The notes beneath the pieces were generated by a model. That model was given only the letters and a program-made list of their open reading frames with translations, did not search any database and had not been told where the DNA came from. The position numbers and the translations under genes are program-made. This document shows positions 10,418 to 20,999 of a DNA stretch of 64,000 nt, piece after piece (within the stretch, counting starts at the first letter, position 1; the number at the start of each line of letters is the position of its first letter). Origin of the DNA: [Phialemoniopsis] sp. UDSM-2020 (Eukaryota > Ascomycota > Sordariomycetes > Thyridiales > Thyridiaceae); contig JAEILZ010000007.1 in NCBI GenBank assembly GCA_018873225.1, forward strand, positions 1,240,001 to 1,304,000, read 5' to 3'.

Positions 10418-12229
10418 TTATACTAACAGGATGTCCTGTGTCCATTCGAGTATCTCGTCCCATGTCAGGCCCGAGCTGACAGTACGAGACCAGATCTCCT
10501 TAATAACAGATAAGATCCTTTCTCTATGGATGAAGAGCGGATTGAGGAAGCGGCGCGATGACAGAATCTCCAGGATCATGACCCGCTCCAATCCCTGTCT
10601 TGCAACGCAAGCAATAATGAAGAGCGGGTAGACCAGGGCCGGGATTAGAGAAGGGCTGACTTGGGTCCGAAGAATTTTGAATGCATTCAAGATGTTGTTG
10701 TCCAGAAAACCAAGATTGGTGAAACCGTGCGTCGCGAGATGAAGGTAGATCAGGGCCGTGTAGGAATACGTTCGGGTTATGAGTGACACCTTCTCAGCCC
10801 TGCCATCATGTAGCTCCCAAACTCCGGTGTTCACGAGTCTGGAGTTCTGTGTGCCCTCCTGCGACAAAGAGTTCTCGAGCTCTTTTCGTATCTGCTGGAC
10901 AGCCTCATCTGATGTCGCGCAGAAGACAAGTCCAGTCTTCAACGTTTCCTTGCGTCGAGCCTGGAGTGCGGCAATTCTTCCGATCTGCACCAGCACCGAG
11001 GTTCTGCACCCTGTGATATCTTCCAGTTTAATCATTGACTCAGGGCTCAGAAGTTTCTCGTGAAGTGACTGCAGCCGAGGCTCGGTGCCAGAGGTGACGG
11101 ACGCGATGATGTCGAGCCAGAGTATGGAGGCGCTCATGAAGCGCATGGTGACAACTTCTTGCGTAACCACGGCTCCATCTGTGCTAATGTCCAGGTTCTG
11201 CTGCAGTATGACCCGGGATCTTTCGTTCAATCCAAAGCTACCCAGGTCACCCGCGCAAGAGGCGAGGAAGATCTCGGTGGCACCACGTAAATGGATCTTC
11301 CAGGTATCATCGTTGGCACATAGCTAGAAGGGGATCAGTCCGTTTAGCCGAAGCTGTTGGTGAAAGGCAAAACACGTACCCCGAGAAACACGAGCTGGCA
11401 AATCGACGCCACTGTACCGATCGTAATGTGGGCACGGCTCTCCCGGACGTACTCGTCAACAGTCTGCATCGAGCTCCGCACTTCCGCGACAGACGCGCCA
11501 TGGTGCTGCTCCTGGCTTGCCAGTGCAGCGGCGCGACATGCTGGGCCGGCATTGGCGAATACCTCGAGCCAGTGGTGGTGCGCACCGAGAGCCAACGCGG
11601 CGTGATAGAGCGGCTTCGTGTTGAGCAACAGGGACAAGAGCCAGCCTCGACCGCCTTGCATCGGGTCAGGCTTGTACATTGGGTATTGCAGGGGAAAGAC
11701 GTTGTCGATGAAGTGCATCAAGAGCGAGGACTCCACAACCGAGATGGAAATCCCAGGAGCGTGGGTATGAGCATGAGGCTGTGAATCCTGAAAACGGCGT
11801 TAACAACGGGTCATGCTGTCAGTCTTGACGAGTTGCATTACATACCGATGATGAGGAATCTTGGCCGTCGGGTGGTGACTCTTCGGTTGTCGGGACGGAT
11901 GATGTTGGCTGTTGTGGGCTTGCTTCGTCGGGCGGCGCTGATGAACTGCCACTTCTGGTATCTTTGGGCGCCAATTTGACCAGTCCTCGATGAATGGGAC
12001 GATGAGATGCCTCCTTGCGCCGCGATGTGTGCTTTACGGTCTTCTTGAATTCTTCCACCACCTTCCTCTCCGCTTCGCCGCCGTCCATCCATTTCGGCCG
12101 AGGACCATAACCGTGACAAGTGATGCGCAGCGCGTCGCACGTCTCGCACCGGGGGCGCGCTTCGTCGCACTTCTTCTTCCGTAGGCGGCAGGTCCAACAG
12201 CCCTTCTTGCTGCGCAGTGTCCGCTCCAT
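10418..12229 (-). CDS. Zn(II)2Cys6 transcription factor, 565 aa
   Basis: Three exons: 12229-11846, 11787-11380 and 11323-10418. The introns (58 and 56 bp) have GTATGT and GTACGT donors and in-frame joins. Residues 11-38 form a binuclear zinc cluster with spacing C-x2-C-x6-C-x6-C-x2-C-x6-C (CWTCRLRKKKC... then CETC). A Ser/Pro/Glu-rich linker follows, then a long helical region of the fungal-specific regulator type (MHFIDNVFPLQYP..., typical of the Fungal_trans_2 group). I chose the ATG at 12229 because it sits just before the cluster; an in-frame ATG at 12367 would add 46 residues. It would act in the nucleus on CGG-containing sites; the target genes are unknown. It does not sit tightly with metabolic genes. 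Confidence 0.85.
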
Positions 12230-12663
12230 GCTGCCCGCCCTCTGTGCGCATTGATCTGAGGGTACCGGGTCGGCAGGTGTGGTAGAAGGGTGGATTGGTA
12301 ATGTCGAATGGAATGAAGTGACACAGTTTAGTGGGTCTAATTTTGCAGTCACCGTAAGGCAGGGCATAAGTGAAGTACCACCTTAGTGCAGTGCGATCGA
12401 TTGCCGTGGGTAAAGACTTACGCCTGTGACCTGGCTGGACTCCATCAGCTCAACCCCGATAGGCTCGGAACTCAGAGCACAGGTAATACAAAGACGCAGG
12501 CTCGATGTGTGCAATGTCAAATGCAATAGATAGGTACCAGTACTATGTAGCAATATCTCGAACAGAGAGTGTCTAGATCTACACAGACTTGCATCGCCCA
12601 CGACCGTGACAGGGCGACTCAATCTGTCTCTACGATGCTTCTCTGTCCACCAGCCATACCGGA
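12230..12663. other. Intergenic, promoter of the Zn2Cys6 gene
   Basis: Both flanking genes are on the minus strand, so this holds the promoter of the regulator and the 3' end of the secreted-protein gene. No other feature recognised. Confidence 0.4.
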
Positions 12664-13534
12664 CTAATCGGCAATGACCTCGAGCTTCATGATCTCCTTG
12701 CCCTTGCTCGGGGAACGCGGCTCAACGTCACGAATCGATACGCCCGCCTCCCCGGTTGTCTAGATCACACTTCGTAAGCTTTTGGGAACAAACGATGTGA
12801 ACTCGACTCACCTCCTTGCTCTTGCAAAGGTTGGACTGCAAGACCACATCCTTCAACAAATACGTGCACGCCGTGCTGGGGATGCCGTCGATGACCCTCT
12901 TCCAGATCCGGAAGTGGAATTTGGACTTGAGATCCCCACTGGTCACCGGAGCCTGCCAGACAAATCTGTCAAGTCGGAATTTCGTGTTAGTCATTCACTC
13001 CCGCGAGGACGACCTAAGTAGGAAAAGAACTTACTGCCCGCGCGCCGTGCTAGCCACCATAGACATCGCGCCGTCGCACGCCAGCTTCGCCAAGTACGCC
13101 GCGGGAAGCTTGATCGCGTGGTTGCCTGGCGATTTGCAGTACCATTTGACCTTGTGCTCCTTGTTCTTGACGTCCCTGACCTCGTTTGTGCCCGTTTTCT
13201 TGATGGGCGCTCGCACTTCAAGGTCAGTTCTGAAAACTTTATCGTCGTCGTCGTCAAACTCGTCGGTAATCGTGCGGTTCTCGTTAATGCCAAATATCTC
13301 TCTGTCTCTCTTGAGCCGGGCCGCCTCCTCCTGGTGCGCCGCCTCCCACTGGGGCTCAGGAATGAAGGTCCACCGCGCGCCGCTCTCTTCCACGGTCCAA
13401 TTGACGTCGCCTCGGGTATCGAGGAGGCTGAGGATGCCTCCTGTCTCGGGGGTGTCACGGGGATCTATCTCAAAGGCGTGTGTGCCGAGCGCTAGTGCAG
13501 CCACGGCCACGCAGCTCAGGATGGCGCGTCTCAT
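12664..13534 (-). CDS. Secreted protein of unknown function, 249 aa
   Basis: Three exons: 13534-13035, 12965-12812 and 12759-12664, with introns of 69 and 52 bp; the joined frame closes at TAG 12666-12664. Residues 1-20 are a classic signal peptide ending THA. The mature protein has N-glycosylation sequons (NWT, NRT), an acidic run of five Asp, and four or so cysteines in the second half, enough for two disulfides. No transmembrane segment or GPI signal is seen. I do not recognise the family. The protein is probably extracellular. The short last exon is inferred from splice signals and is the least certain part. Confidence 0.7.
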
Positions 13535-14744
13535 TGTTGTAAATTATTCGAAGATGGCACGTTAACAAGAGCTTGGTGAAATGTAGTGAAGATGACTTGT
13601 GCAAGAGCTCGAGTGGCTGCTTTGTCCTGCTCGATCTGTCGTCTTTCGTTTGTGTTGCTGGCGTGCTGCAGTCGAGCGGTTTATATAGCCGTGAAATTCA
13701 ACTTCCATGACGGCACAAGATAACGTCGGCAACGCTGCTGTACGCATCCTCAACAAAGAAACCCATCGACATGTTATTTTGGGAGCACGGTCGAGATGCC
13801 TGTTACACCTCAAATTTAGCAACTATGACGATAGGAAGAAGAGGATCTTCCTTCCCTCGCGATGATCAATGTTTTCAACTTCATTTGGATCCTGCTAGCA
13901 CCAACCGAGGCTCAGTTAAGATTTTCTCGCACGTTTCTTCAGAACCGTCTCTGATTGAAAGACAACCCGATATAAACATATGACCGTTTTTGGACACTGA
14001 TCACCTGAGGCGAATGAGAAGGCGGCACGTACCCACAGGCCTCTCCTGACCCACGAGCATCACCAAAAGATCCGTCTCAGGGTCGAGCAGAGCCCCATGG
14101 CACAAAAGCCCTCAGGGTCTAGGGCTCTGGGCTTTACCCTGCACTACCAAGCTATGATCGATACAAGGCAAGGTGCTGTCCAATGTTTACCGTTTTAGGG
14201 TACAAAGTTTGGAGACCGTTCTAGAAAAAGCCGTATGTTTGAATCCACCGTCCAGCTCATTTTTAGGATGGCGGTGCCCCTGCATATCGGACACTCTAGG
14301 AATGTAAAGCTTCCGCACAACTGATGACTGCCGCGAGCATGGCGTTGGAGCCCGCGATCAATCTAAATATACTCACCTGGCGCGGTGACCCCCCTGTAGA
14401 CCTGGCCATAGCTCTTTGCTCTCTACCCCAGAATAACTTTTCTTGGTCGAACGCTGGGATCGACAACGACGATAAGCAGTATCTGGAAATGCACGTGGTG
14501 GCGCAATAGACATACGAGTGTGGTCTTCCTCGTCGTCGACGACAACAAGCACAAAAGCACGTATGTCGCGATGTATAAGTAGAGAGGTGCCCCTTCCAGA
14601 GATACACGATACATCTCCAGCTCGAACAAGCCCATACCTACACATCCCTCCAGACCCCAATCATTCAATCAGACTGCAACTTGATATTCGATAGATTTCG
14701 TCTTCAGAACTCATTATCCCCCACATCATCAACCGCCAACAAAC
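13535..14744. other. Intergenic, divergent promoters of two secreted-protein genes
   Basis: About 1.2 kb between two genes transcribed away from each other, both encoding secreted proteins. No open frame with coding character and no RNA gene seen. The leader just upstream of 14745 is CA-rich (CCCACATCATCAACC), typical of a fungal 5' UTR. Confidence 0.4.
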
Positions 14745-15266
14745 ATGAAGTTCATCGCTACCCTCGTCACCCTCCTGGCTGCCTCGCCCGTTCTGACCGA
14801 AGCCAAATGTTATAAGGACACCAGCAAGGGCAACCACGGAAAGGACTTGACAGGCGCGTCCGACCTCAACGTCGTGTGCGGCTTCCTAAGCGGCTGGTAC
14901 GAGGGCAACGAAGCCCGAGACCAGTGCATCGAGGACGCCAAAGGCACAAAGTGGCACTTCAAAGTCATGGTAAGGCCTCCCTCCCTCCCATGACCCGTCC
15001 AAGAGTCGGTCTCTGATGCGTTGGCATCTTTAGAACACCCAGAAGCACAGGATGAGTCTCCGACGCAAGGACTGCAGGACGAAGCTGGGCTTGGAAGCCA
15101 AGGGCTGCGGGGGTGGTGGTGAGAACACCCATGGGTACTGGTGGGTCAAGTAAGTTGCCCCCTTGTTTGTCGGTAGCAATTCCGAACAGATCTGCTGACA
15201 ATTCAACTTCAAAGAGCTGCTCCTCACCCTGGTCAAGAATGTATGGACAGCAACCCTTCAAAGTAA
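14745..15266 (+). CDS. Small secreted cysteine-rich protein, 130 aa (effector candidate)
   Basis: Exons 14745-14969, 15034-15149 and 15215-15266 with introns of 64 and 65 bp join to 131 codons including TAA. Residues 1-20 form a signal peptide (MKFIATLVTLLAASPVLTEA). The mature chain is about 110 residues with six cysteines (positions 22, 45, 61, 89, 100 and 123), which suggests three disulfides. It is basic in the middle (MSLRRKDCRTK) and has a Gly4 run followed by YWW. Size, secretion signal and even cysteine number fit fungal effectors or antimicrobial proteins. I do not recognise a named family. The last exon is short and relies on the acceptor TTCAAAG. Confidence 0.78.
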
Positions 15267-15773
15267 TTGGTAGTGGTTGGCGGTACCTGCAAGTCTTTCC
15301 TGATCTCACCAAGTGGGACATCTTCAATGTTGCATAAGGGCTTTCTTAATCTGATTCTGTGTACACTCGCTTAGCCGACCAAAGCATCGTTCCTTCTACC
15401 CATGCATATTCATGCAAGTTTTCAAGCTTGACAGATGTCCCTGGGTAGTGGAGTCTAATATGTGCAGTGGTGCCTACGTTCCTATCGAATATGTGCAGAT
15501 TCTAGTACGGGTTTCTCACAATCTCACGGGGCATGGTCTGGTAATGATAATGAGAATTTCACTGTCTAGTGCTTGTGATATTTATGCTCCAATTCCAAAA
15601 AAAAGAACTCCAAGTCCCATCAATACTGATTCATGCTAGTCCACCACGGCTCGTCTCGCCCGCCATATCTCGTATCCTAGCTAGACTAAGATGTCGGTAA
15701 AGTCGAAGAGGATCTGCTCCACCCCCATCCAGGAAGACTGGCAGGGACACGGTTTGGATAGTCTTGGACATCG
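15267..15773. other. Intergenic, convergent 3' region
   Basis: This lies between the ends of the secreted cysteine-rich gene and CRM-A. Nothing beyond presumptive 3' UTRs is recognised. Confidence 0.4.
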
Positions 15774-16622
15774 CTACGACTTGTAGGATTTGTGTTGACC
15801 GTCCAAGCACTTAGGGCAGACTTCGCCTATATCCTTCACCTCTCGGGTGCAGGCGCATCTGCAAACGCAGGGTCTCTTTTGTTTACCCCAGACTTTGGTA
15901 GCGTCCCAATCGTCATAGCTCGGCTTCTTGGAGCCTCCTGAAGATGTAGATGCGGCCGGTTCTTCGTGGACCTTTCCCTTGCACGGCCCACAGAGGTTGC
16001 CTCCCGGAAAGGCAGCATTTGCGCAACGGCATTGTCGGCATTCGCATGGCAGGGCGGCTGGGAGGACCGTGGTACCGTGCCTTGGGTCGCTGCACCGGTT
16101 GCAGAGAGTTTCTCCTTCTGCGGCGACCTTTCCGATGCAATTGCAGACTTGGCATTGGCACTGAGCCAGCTGTTCCCACCGAGCCAGCTGGTCCCACTGA
16201 GCCAGCTGTTCCCGCTCGTATCGACTTTTGCCTTGGTTCTTGTGAGATTGCCTGCACCTGCCACAGATATCCTCGTCTGTTTTCATGACCTGTATCTTGC
16301 AAGACCCGTCACACACTGCACACTGGCACTGTCTCCTGTCCGTGGCCGTGCATTTCCGTTGTCTGCAGTAGCTGCAGGTGTTTTCGCCCCTCTTTTTAAC
16401 GTTATCCCCACAACCGCCGCATAGTGAACATTTGCAAAGACGTTTTTTGCACTCGTTGTTGTAGCAAGGTCTGCAGTGGCTACCCAGGTGGGGCTCGGCC
16501 GGGTTGCAGCATTTACAACGGGTGCATCGACAGAGTCCTCCTCCAGAAGAGCCACTGCCGCCTCCTCCTTGAGAGTATTGATAGTATCCGCCTGCGGGTT
16601 CTGTGCTTGTGTAATAAGCCAT
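15774..16622 (-). CDS. CRM-A: modular cysteine-rich protein, 282 aa, six modules
   Basis: One exon; the ATG at 16622 (MAYYTSTEPAGG) is preferred over an upstream extension because it precedes a Gly/Tyr/Ser-rich head shared in style with CRM-F. Six Cys modules follow: about residues 31-58, 63-91, 99-123, 155-182, 193-219 and 252-277. The general pattern is C-x-C-x(1-2)-C-x-C, a 10-16 residue spacer, then C-x2-C-x4-[C/H]. Modules 1-2 end in Cys; modules 4-6 end in His. Between modules 3 and 4 lies a six-residue repeat (QLAQW, QLARW, QLAQC). No signal peptide or membrane segment, so a cytosolic or nuclear metal-binding protein is likely. The family is not recognised. It is the only minus-strand member of the cluster. 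Confidence 0.8.
   Translation of the reverse strand: MAYYTSTEPAGGYYQYSQGGGGSGSSGGGLCRCTRCKCCNPAEPHLGSHCRPCYNNECKKRLCKCSLCGGCGDNVKKRGENTCSYCRQRKCTATDRRQCQCAVCDGSCKIQVMKTDEDICGRCRQSHKNQGKSRYEREQLAQWDQLARWEQLAQCQCQVCNCIGKVAAEGETLCNRCSDPRHGTTVLPAALPCECRQCRCANAAFPGGNLCGPCKGKVHEEPAASTSSGGSKKPSYDDWDATKVWGKQKRPCVCRCACTREVKDIGEVCPKCLDGQHKSYKS
16162..16215 (-). repeat. Three tandem 18-bp units inside CRM-A
   Basis: GAGCCAGCTGTTCCCACC and two near-copies follow one another and encode the repeated Gln-Leu-Ala-Gln/Arg-Trp hexapeptide. This looks like a recent slippage or unequal-crossing-over expansion in the linker between modules. Confidence 0.75.
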
Positions 16623-17771
16623 CTTGATGGGTGTTAATGCTCTGTGATTGTAGGAAACGATGTACTGTATGCTGTGTCGTTTAACCAGGGTGTAGAGAGG
16701 GTGTAGAGGGGGTGTCAAGAGTCAGCTGGATGTTGCTATAGGGTAGAACTTTTATGGGATTTTCATAGAGATCAAGTTTAATTATATATACCTATAGGAC
16801 TGTGATTCATTAAGGTTTTGGTGATAACTCTGCTGTGACTTGAATAGATGATGATAACGAGACCTTGAAGGGACTTGTCGTTTGGGTACCCTGTGATTGA
16901 TTATGGGTGAATGCGAAGGACATTTCCGAGTCATATCTAATATGCTGTGATTAATGAGGTTGTATTCTGTGCTTTGAGAATTTTTCAATTTGAAGCCGTG
17001 AAAAGGCTCTGCAGCTCGCAGGAGGGCACATCCTGATGAATCGAGGTTCAGTAGCAGACACCTTTTGACACTCAACTACCTCTGAATGAATCAGGTCAAC
17101 AAAAGAATGATAGAAGAAGAACCAAATGAGACAAAGCGCGGGATGGCCCTTTATGTCTTCTATGCACACTTCACTTCGTTACACATGACAAATACACAAG
17201 AATAAGGGATGCAAGCTTCTTTGTGTGGCTTGTCTGTACACTTGGTATCGTGTGACATCATAGGAGTATGACTGCTTTGTAACACGAACTACTACCATCT
17301 TCCACTCTAGACCTAGCCGCACTGTTACTGAGCAGCGATGGGCCGCGTAGGGTTGAACGGGGACCAGTGTAGTAACGTCTTTGTTATTTGTTGTTGATGC
17401 TCAGGTTCTTTTATCATGTAGGACGAGGGCGTGCAGGTCAGTGTCGGCAATAGTGGGACTCACTGATTTGCGCACTACTTCCCTTCCATCATCGCGTCGC
17501 TCAAGTTTGGCAAGTACGAAAGCTTGCTGCTTACTGTGCCTCCCTCTGTACGTTGTTTCTATGACTGGGTAGTGTCCGTACATTGTTGCCGGACAGTGAT
17601 TCACTGCGCATTGATGACTTGAAAGGCTGTCCTGAGAAACATCTACAAATTCCTCATACTCGACATGGTGCTCCCACCACCATGCAGTGATATCGTTTCG
17701 CACCTTGTCTCACAGAATTGATCTCTTACACATACAACGACACAACAGGCTTTGTCTCTACAACAGCACAC
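16623..17771. promoter_or_regulatory. Divergent promoter between CRM-A and CRM-B
   Basis: About 1.15 kb separate the two head-to-head paralogues. A TATA-like TATATAAT (minus strand, 16783-16790) lies about 160 bp upstream of the CRM-A start. No open frame of coding quality is present. Sharing of this region could give coordinated expression of the pair (inference). Confidence 0.4.
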
Positions 17772-18422
17772 ATGTCTTCATCTAGGCCGAAGGGTCGTAC
17801 CGCGGAACCTCCTGCAGGTCACACCAAGAAATCTTCAGGGAAAAAATCTTCTGGCAGTGGCTCTGGTGGCAAAAGGGGCTCAGATATCTGCCAATGCTCC
17901 AAATGTAACTGCAAAAGCAGGTTCAACGGGAGTGCTAGCCTCTGCAAAGCCTGCAGAGAGGGCAAGTGCAAGGGCAGTCAGCACAGTTGCCAGTGCGACA
18001 ACTGCGAATGTCCGGCTATGATCAGCACCAGTCAGGCGCTTTGCTCCGTCTGTAGACAAGGATGTCACGTGGGCGATCTCCTGCCTTCGACTTGTCCATG
18101 CCGTTGCGGCTGCAGGCAGAGCGTCTTTCCTGGATACATGTGCGTTCCCTGCGGCACTCACCTCTGCGCACTCTACCGTGGCCGCCCCGAACATACTGGC
18201 ACCTTCATCCAGGACGACGGTGTCGACTACAGCCAGCACCCGTGGGGCGCAAGAAACACTGATGCATCCGCTCATGCTTTTGACGGAGGCATGAACACTG
18301 AACCTGTCGGCAGCGGCGCCTTGTGTGGCTGCCGGCAGTGTCCCACTGGCTGCACTTTCTTTGTTGAAGAGATGGGTGGAATTTGCGTGCTGTGTGGGGA
18401 AGGCATCCACAGGCCTTTCTGA
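17772..18422 (+). CDS. CRM-B: modular cysteine-rich protein, 216 aa, four modules
   Basis: A single exon from ATG 17772 (MSSSRPKGR). A basic Lys/Ser/Gly head (residues 18-37, KKSSGKK...SGGKRG) precedes module 1 (residues 40-66). Modules 2 (73-99) and 3 (108-132) follow. Module 3 is the tight type, C-x-C-x-C-x-C (CPCRCGC). A 50-residue acidic/His linker comes next, then a last module (185-213) ending C-x2-C-x4-H just before the C-terminus. No signal peptide. The head resembles that of CRM-E, so the two may be close paralogues. Metal (zinc) binding is inferred from paired CxxC and CxC ligands only; nothing shows catalysis. Confidence 0.8.
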   Translation: MSSSRPKGRTAEPPAGHTKKSSGKKSSGSGSGGKRGSDICQCSKCNCKSRFNGSASLCKACREGKCKGSQHSCQCDNCECPAMISTSQALCSVCRQGCHVGDLLPSTCPCRCGCRQSVFPGYMCVPCGTHLCALYRGRPEHTGTFIQDDGVDYSQHPWGARNTDASAHAFDGGMNTEPVGSGALCGCRQCPTGCTFFVEEMGGICVLCGEGIHRPF

Positions 18423-18782
18423 GGAACTCACGACTCGCGAGCTTGTGTTGGCTCTTTCGCCAGTGGAAGGACTCGGGCACAGCCATGACGTTTTTGAATG
18501 TCATCCTTCTGAATTGCTGCAACATCGAATCCTCAATGATACTCATATTGCTTGTCTCCCGTCTCGAATACCAGGACATGCCATTACCAGTACTTCTTCC
18601 TCTGTTACATCCACTCCCCTAGCCTACTCCGCAGCATCATCTCAGCGAGCTACCACAACATCGATTACGACATACAATACTTCGAACACGACTGATTACC
18701 CTGCTCCCCGTTCTTCCTCTCGAACATCTAGAGAAGCCCTACATCACGCCATCTGGCCTTGTAGCAGCCTCATATCACCAAC
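18423..18782. other. Intergenic between CRM-B and CRM-C
   Basis: A 360-bp spacer. An open but motif-free frame crosses it; I treat it as promoter and leader of CRM-C. The leader is CT/CA-rich. Confidence 0.4.
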
Positions 18783-20171
18783 ATGGCTCCCTCGGTACAA
18801 GACAGCACAAGTAACGGACCTCCTCCTGCCCTCAACAAAAGACATCGCCTGTTTCCTTTCGGCAGGGGCTCCGGTGGTGGCGGCGGGAAGCGGCAGCGCT
18901 GCAAGTGCCCCATATGTGCATGCATGCGGGTTGGCATATTTCACAATCAGATTTGTCCCCAATGCTCAACAGGACAATGCAAAAGTTGGCAAGTAGCATT
19001 GAAGTGGAGTAAGCGTTGCTCGTGCAAGTCATGCATGGGCACGTGCCCGAGACGATCGCCTGGCTTGCTGAAAGGCACTTCTCGCTGCTGGCACTGCTTG
19101 GTTCACGCACCTCCCCACCAGGCTTCACCCGAGTCGTCGACATCAGATGATCTCTCCCCGAGCCCGCTCGCCGAGGGCCATGACAACACTGCGTATCCAC
19201 AAACCCCCGTCGTTGATGAGGTTGGTAGCAGCACAGCAACCAGGCTTCCTCCTCACCAAGACAATCCTGACCTCAGTCACCGATCTCGTCGTCTTGACCA
19301 GAATCCATCAACCGAGGGCCACGATAACACCCCGGATCCCGAGGCTTTTAATGCTCCCGTTGTGGTTGACAAGGGTGGTAGCAGCACAAAGGGCAGGTGG
19401 CCTTCTCACCATCCTCACCTCTTCCACCCCTACCGTCGTCTTCGCCAAGGGCGGTCTGCCGAGCGCCACGACAGCACCTCATCTCCCGACGCTTCTGATA
19501 CTGATGTGGTCAATGATGAGAGTGGCAGTGGCACAGTAGCCAGTAGCCTTCAACGATACAATCCTCAACATATCCACCGCCAAACTCGTCTTCCCCAAAG
19601 CCCATCCACTACGGGCCAATACGGAACACCATATCCCAGGCTTCCTCATTCTCCCGTTGTTGTTAACGAGGGCAGTGGCAGCACAGCGGGAAGTATACTT
19701 CCTCACCAGCACAGTCCTCAGCTACGTCTTCCCCAGGGCCTGTCAACCGAGAACCACGACAACACTCTGGCTTCCAGTGCTGTCACTACTTCTGCTGGAG
19801 ATGGCCACAGTGGACGACCTTACGGCGAAGGCCTCAACAACAATCGCGTCCCCAATGCTCTCGCTGCTTCTGCTGGAGACAACCACAGTGATGAATCCAC
19901 TATCGATTCCGATCCGAATCTATGCCCATGCATATGCAGGAAATGTGGCCGTTGCCGCAATCTCGCCACGGAAGAGGGTACTACCTGTGATCCATGTCAG
20001 GCTCACTCTGACGATAGCCAGAGTGAAGGAGTGACTACCGCTCCCAACCCTATCCCGCGCTTGCCAGACGTCAAGTTGATCTGTAGGAGCTACTACTGCC
20101 ACAACATCGTTACAAGCGTGGGTCTCTACTGTGATGCGTGTGTCGCTGTCACTGGCTATAGAAATCAATAG
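18783..20171 (+). CDS. CRM-C: cysteine-rich protein with long repeat linker, 462 aa
   Basis: A single exon. After a Gly/Lys/Arg-rich head, module 1 (residues 40-66, CKCPICAC...CPQCSTGQC) is canonical, and module 2 (79-105) has lost its last ligand. About 255 residues of low-complexity linker follow, containing four full and one partial copies of a 46-50 residue unit (EGHDNT...PVVVDEGGSST...RRLPQ). Module 3 (381-408) has extra cysteines, and the terminal module (434-453) lacks the first CxC pair and the His. CRM-C is therefore both expanded and partly degenerate relative to its neighbours. No signal peptide. Its function is unknown; the repeat tract may vary in length between strains. Confidence 0.75.
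   Translation: MAPSVQDSTSNGPPPALNKRHRLFPFGRGSGGGGGKRQRCKCPICACMRVGIFHNQICPQCSTGQCKSWQVALKWSKRCSCKSCMGTCPRRSPGLLKGTSRCWHCLVHAPPHQASPESSTSDDLSPSPLAEGHDNTAYPQTPVVDEVGSSTATRLPPHQDNPDLSHRSRRLDQNPSTEGHDNTPDPEAFNAPVVVDKGGSSTKGRWPSHHPHLFHPYRRLRQGRSAERHDSTSSPDASDTDVVNDESGSGTVASSLQRYNPQHIHRQTRLPQSPSTTGQYGTPYPRLPHSPVVVNEGSGSTAGSILPHQHSPQLRLPQGLSTENHDNTLASSAVTTSAGDGHSGRPYGEGLNNNRVPNALAASAGDNHSDESTIDSDPNLCPCICRKCGRCRNLATEEGTTCDPCQAHSDDSQSEGVTTAPNPIPRLPDVKLICRSYYCHNIVTSVGLYCDACVAVTGYRNQ
19165..19765 (+). repeat. Intragenic minisatellite in CRM-C (about 147-bp unit)
   Basis: The phrase encoding EGHDNT recurs at residues 131, 178, 227, 277 (changed) and 323, spaced 46-50 codons apart, with PVVxDExGSST following at a fixed distance in each copy. 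DNA copies are diverged but alignable and all keep the frame. Confidence 0.8.
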
Positions 20172-20999
20172 CGATGCGGTAAAAGCGGTTTTATATTTGG
20201 GAAGGTCTTAGGAGGCGAAGCGATATTTGGTCATTGGCAAACTAACGAGCCTTTGTTGAAAGAAGCGTACTTTTTTCTTGTCTAGCGAGCAGGGCTGGGA
20301 GTGATGAAAAGAGTTATTAGGTAGCATCCATTCCAATGAAGCGTCATTGTTCCACACACTGCATGTTGCAGCAAACTTTCCATGCCACATTGGCATTGTT
20401 ACAGCAAGTATCTGTGACCCTTTGTAAACGGCGAGTAAAGAGACAGTCATCGGCATGGGCTCTCTCTTTCGTCATATGTGTTTCACTGGTTGGCGTAAGC
20501 AAACAGCTTTGATGCACCCTTGAAGAGAAGGAGAAGATTCTCTGTGGCACCTCCCCCTGCAGTAAAATGACCAAAAGGCGAACAAGGAATGCGACGCCAG
20601 AGGCAGTTGAACAACACCTGTCGATGCATTTATACAGCCTTTCTTGTCATTCGGTCATATCTAAGGGGGCTCACAGACAATCAATGATGCAAGGGCGGAG
20701 ATCGATCAGGTTGTGGACCTCAGCATCGCCCATTTCTGGCTGTAGCGATGAATCATCCTGCCAGTGAGCCTTCGGGGGCAAGAGCCATCATTGCACTACG
20801 AGTTTTGAGTGTTCTGTACTGCAGCGTATCACTGCTACTTGGCGCTTGACTCCACGCTCCGCAGACGATTCCTTCTTCTGTTTCTCGTCATTTCTTCCGA
20901 ACTCCCAAGAATACCCATGCAATCAAAAATCATTCCGACTGCAAATATTTACACTACTCTTGACCTCTACAGAGCTATACAGTCAGCAATCCTCCCGAT
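20172..20999. other. Intergenic between CRM-C and CRM-D
   Basis: About 830 bp with no gene recognised. It should contain the 3' UTR of CRM-C and the promoter of CRM-D. Confidence 0.4.
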
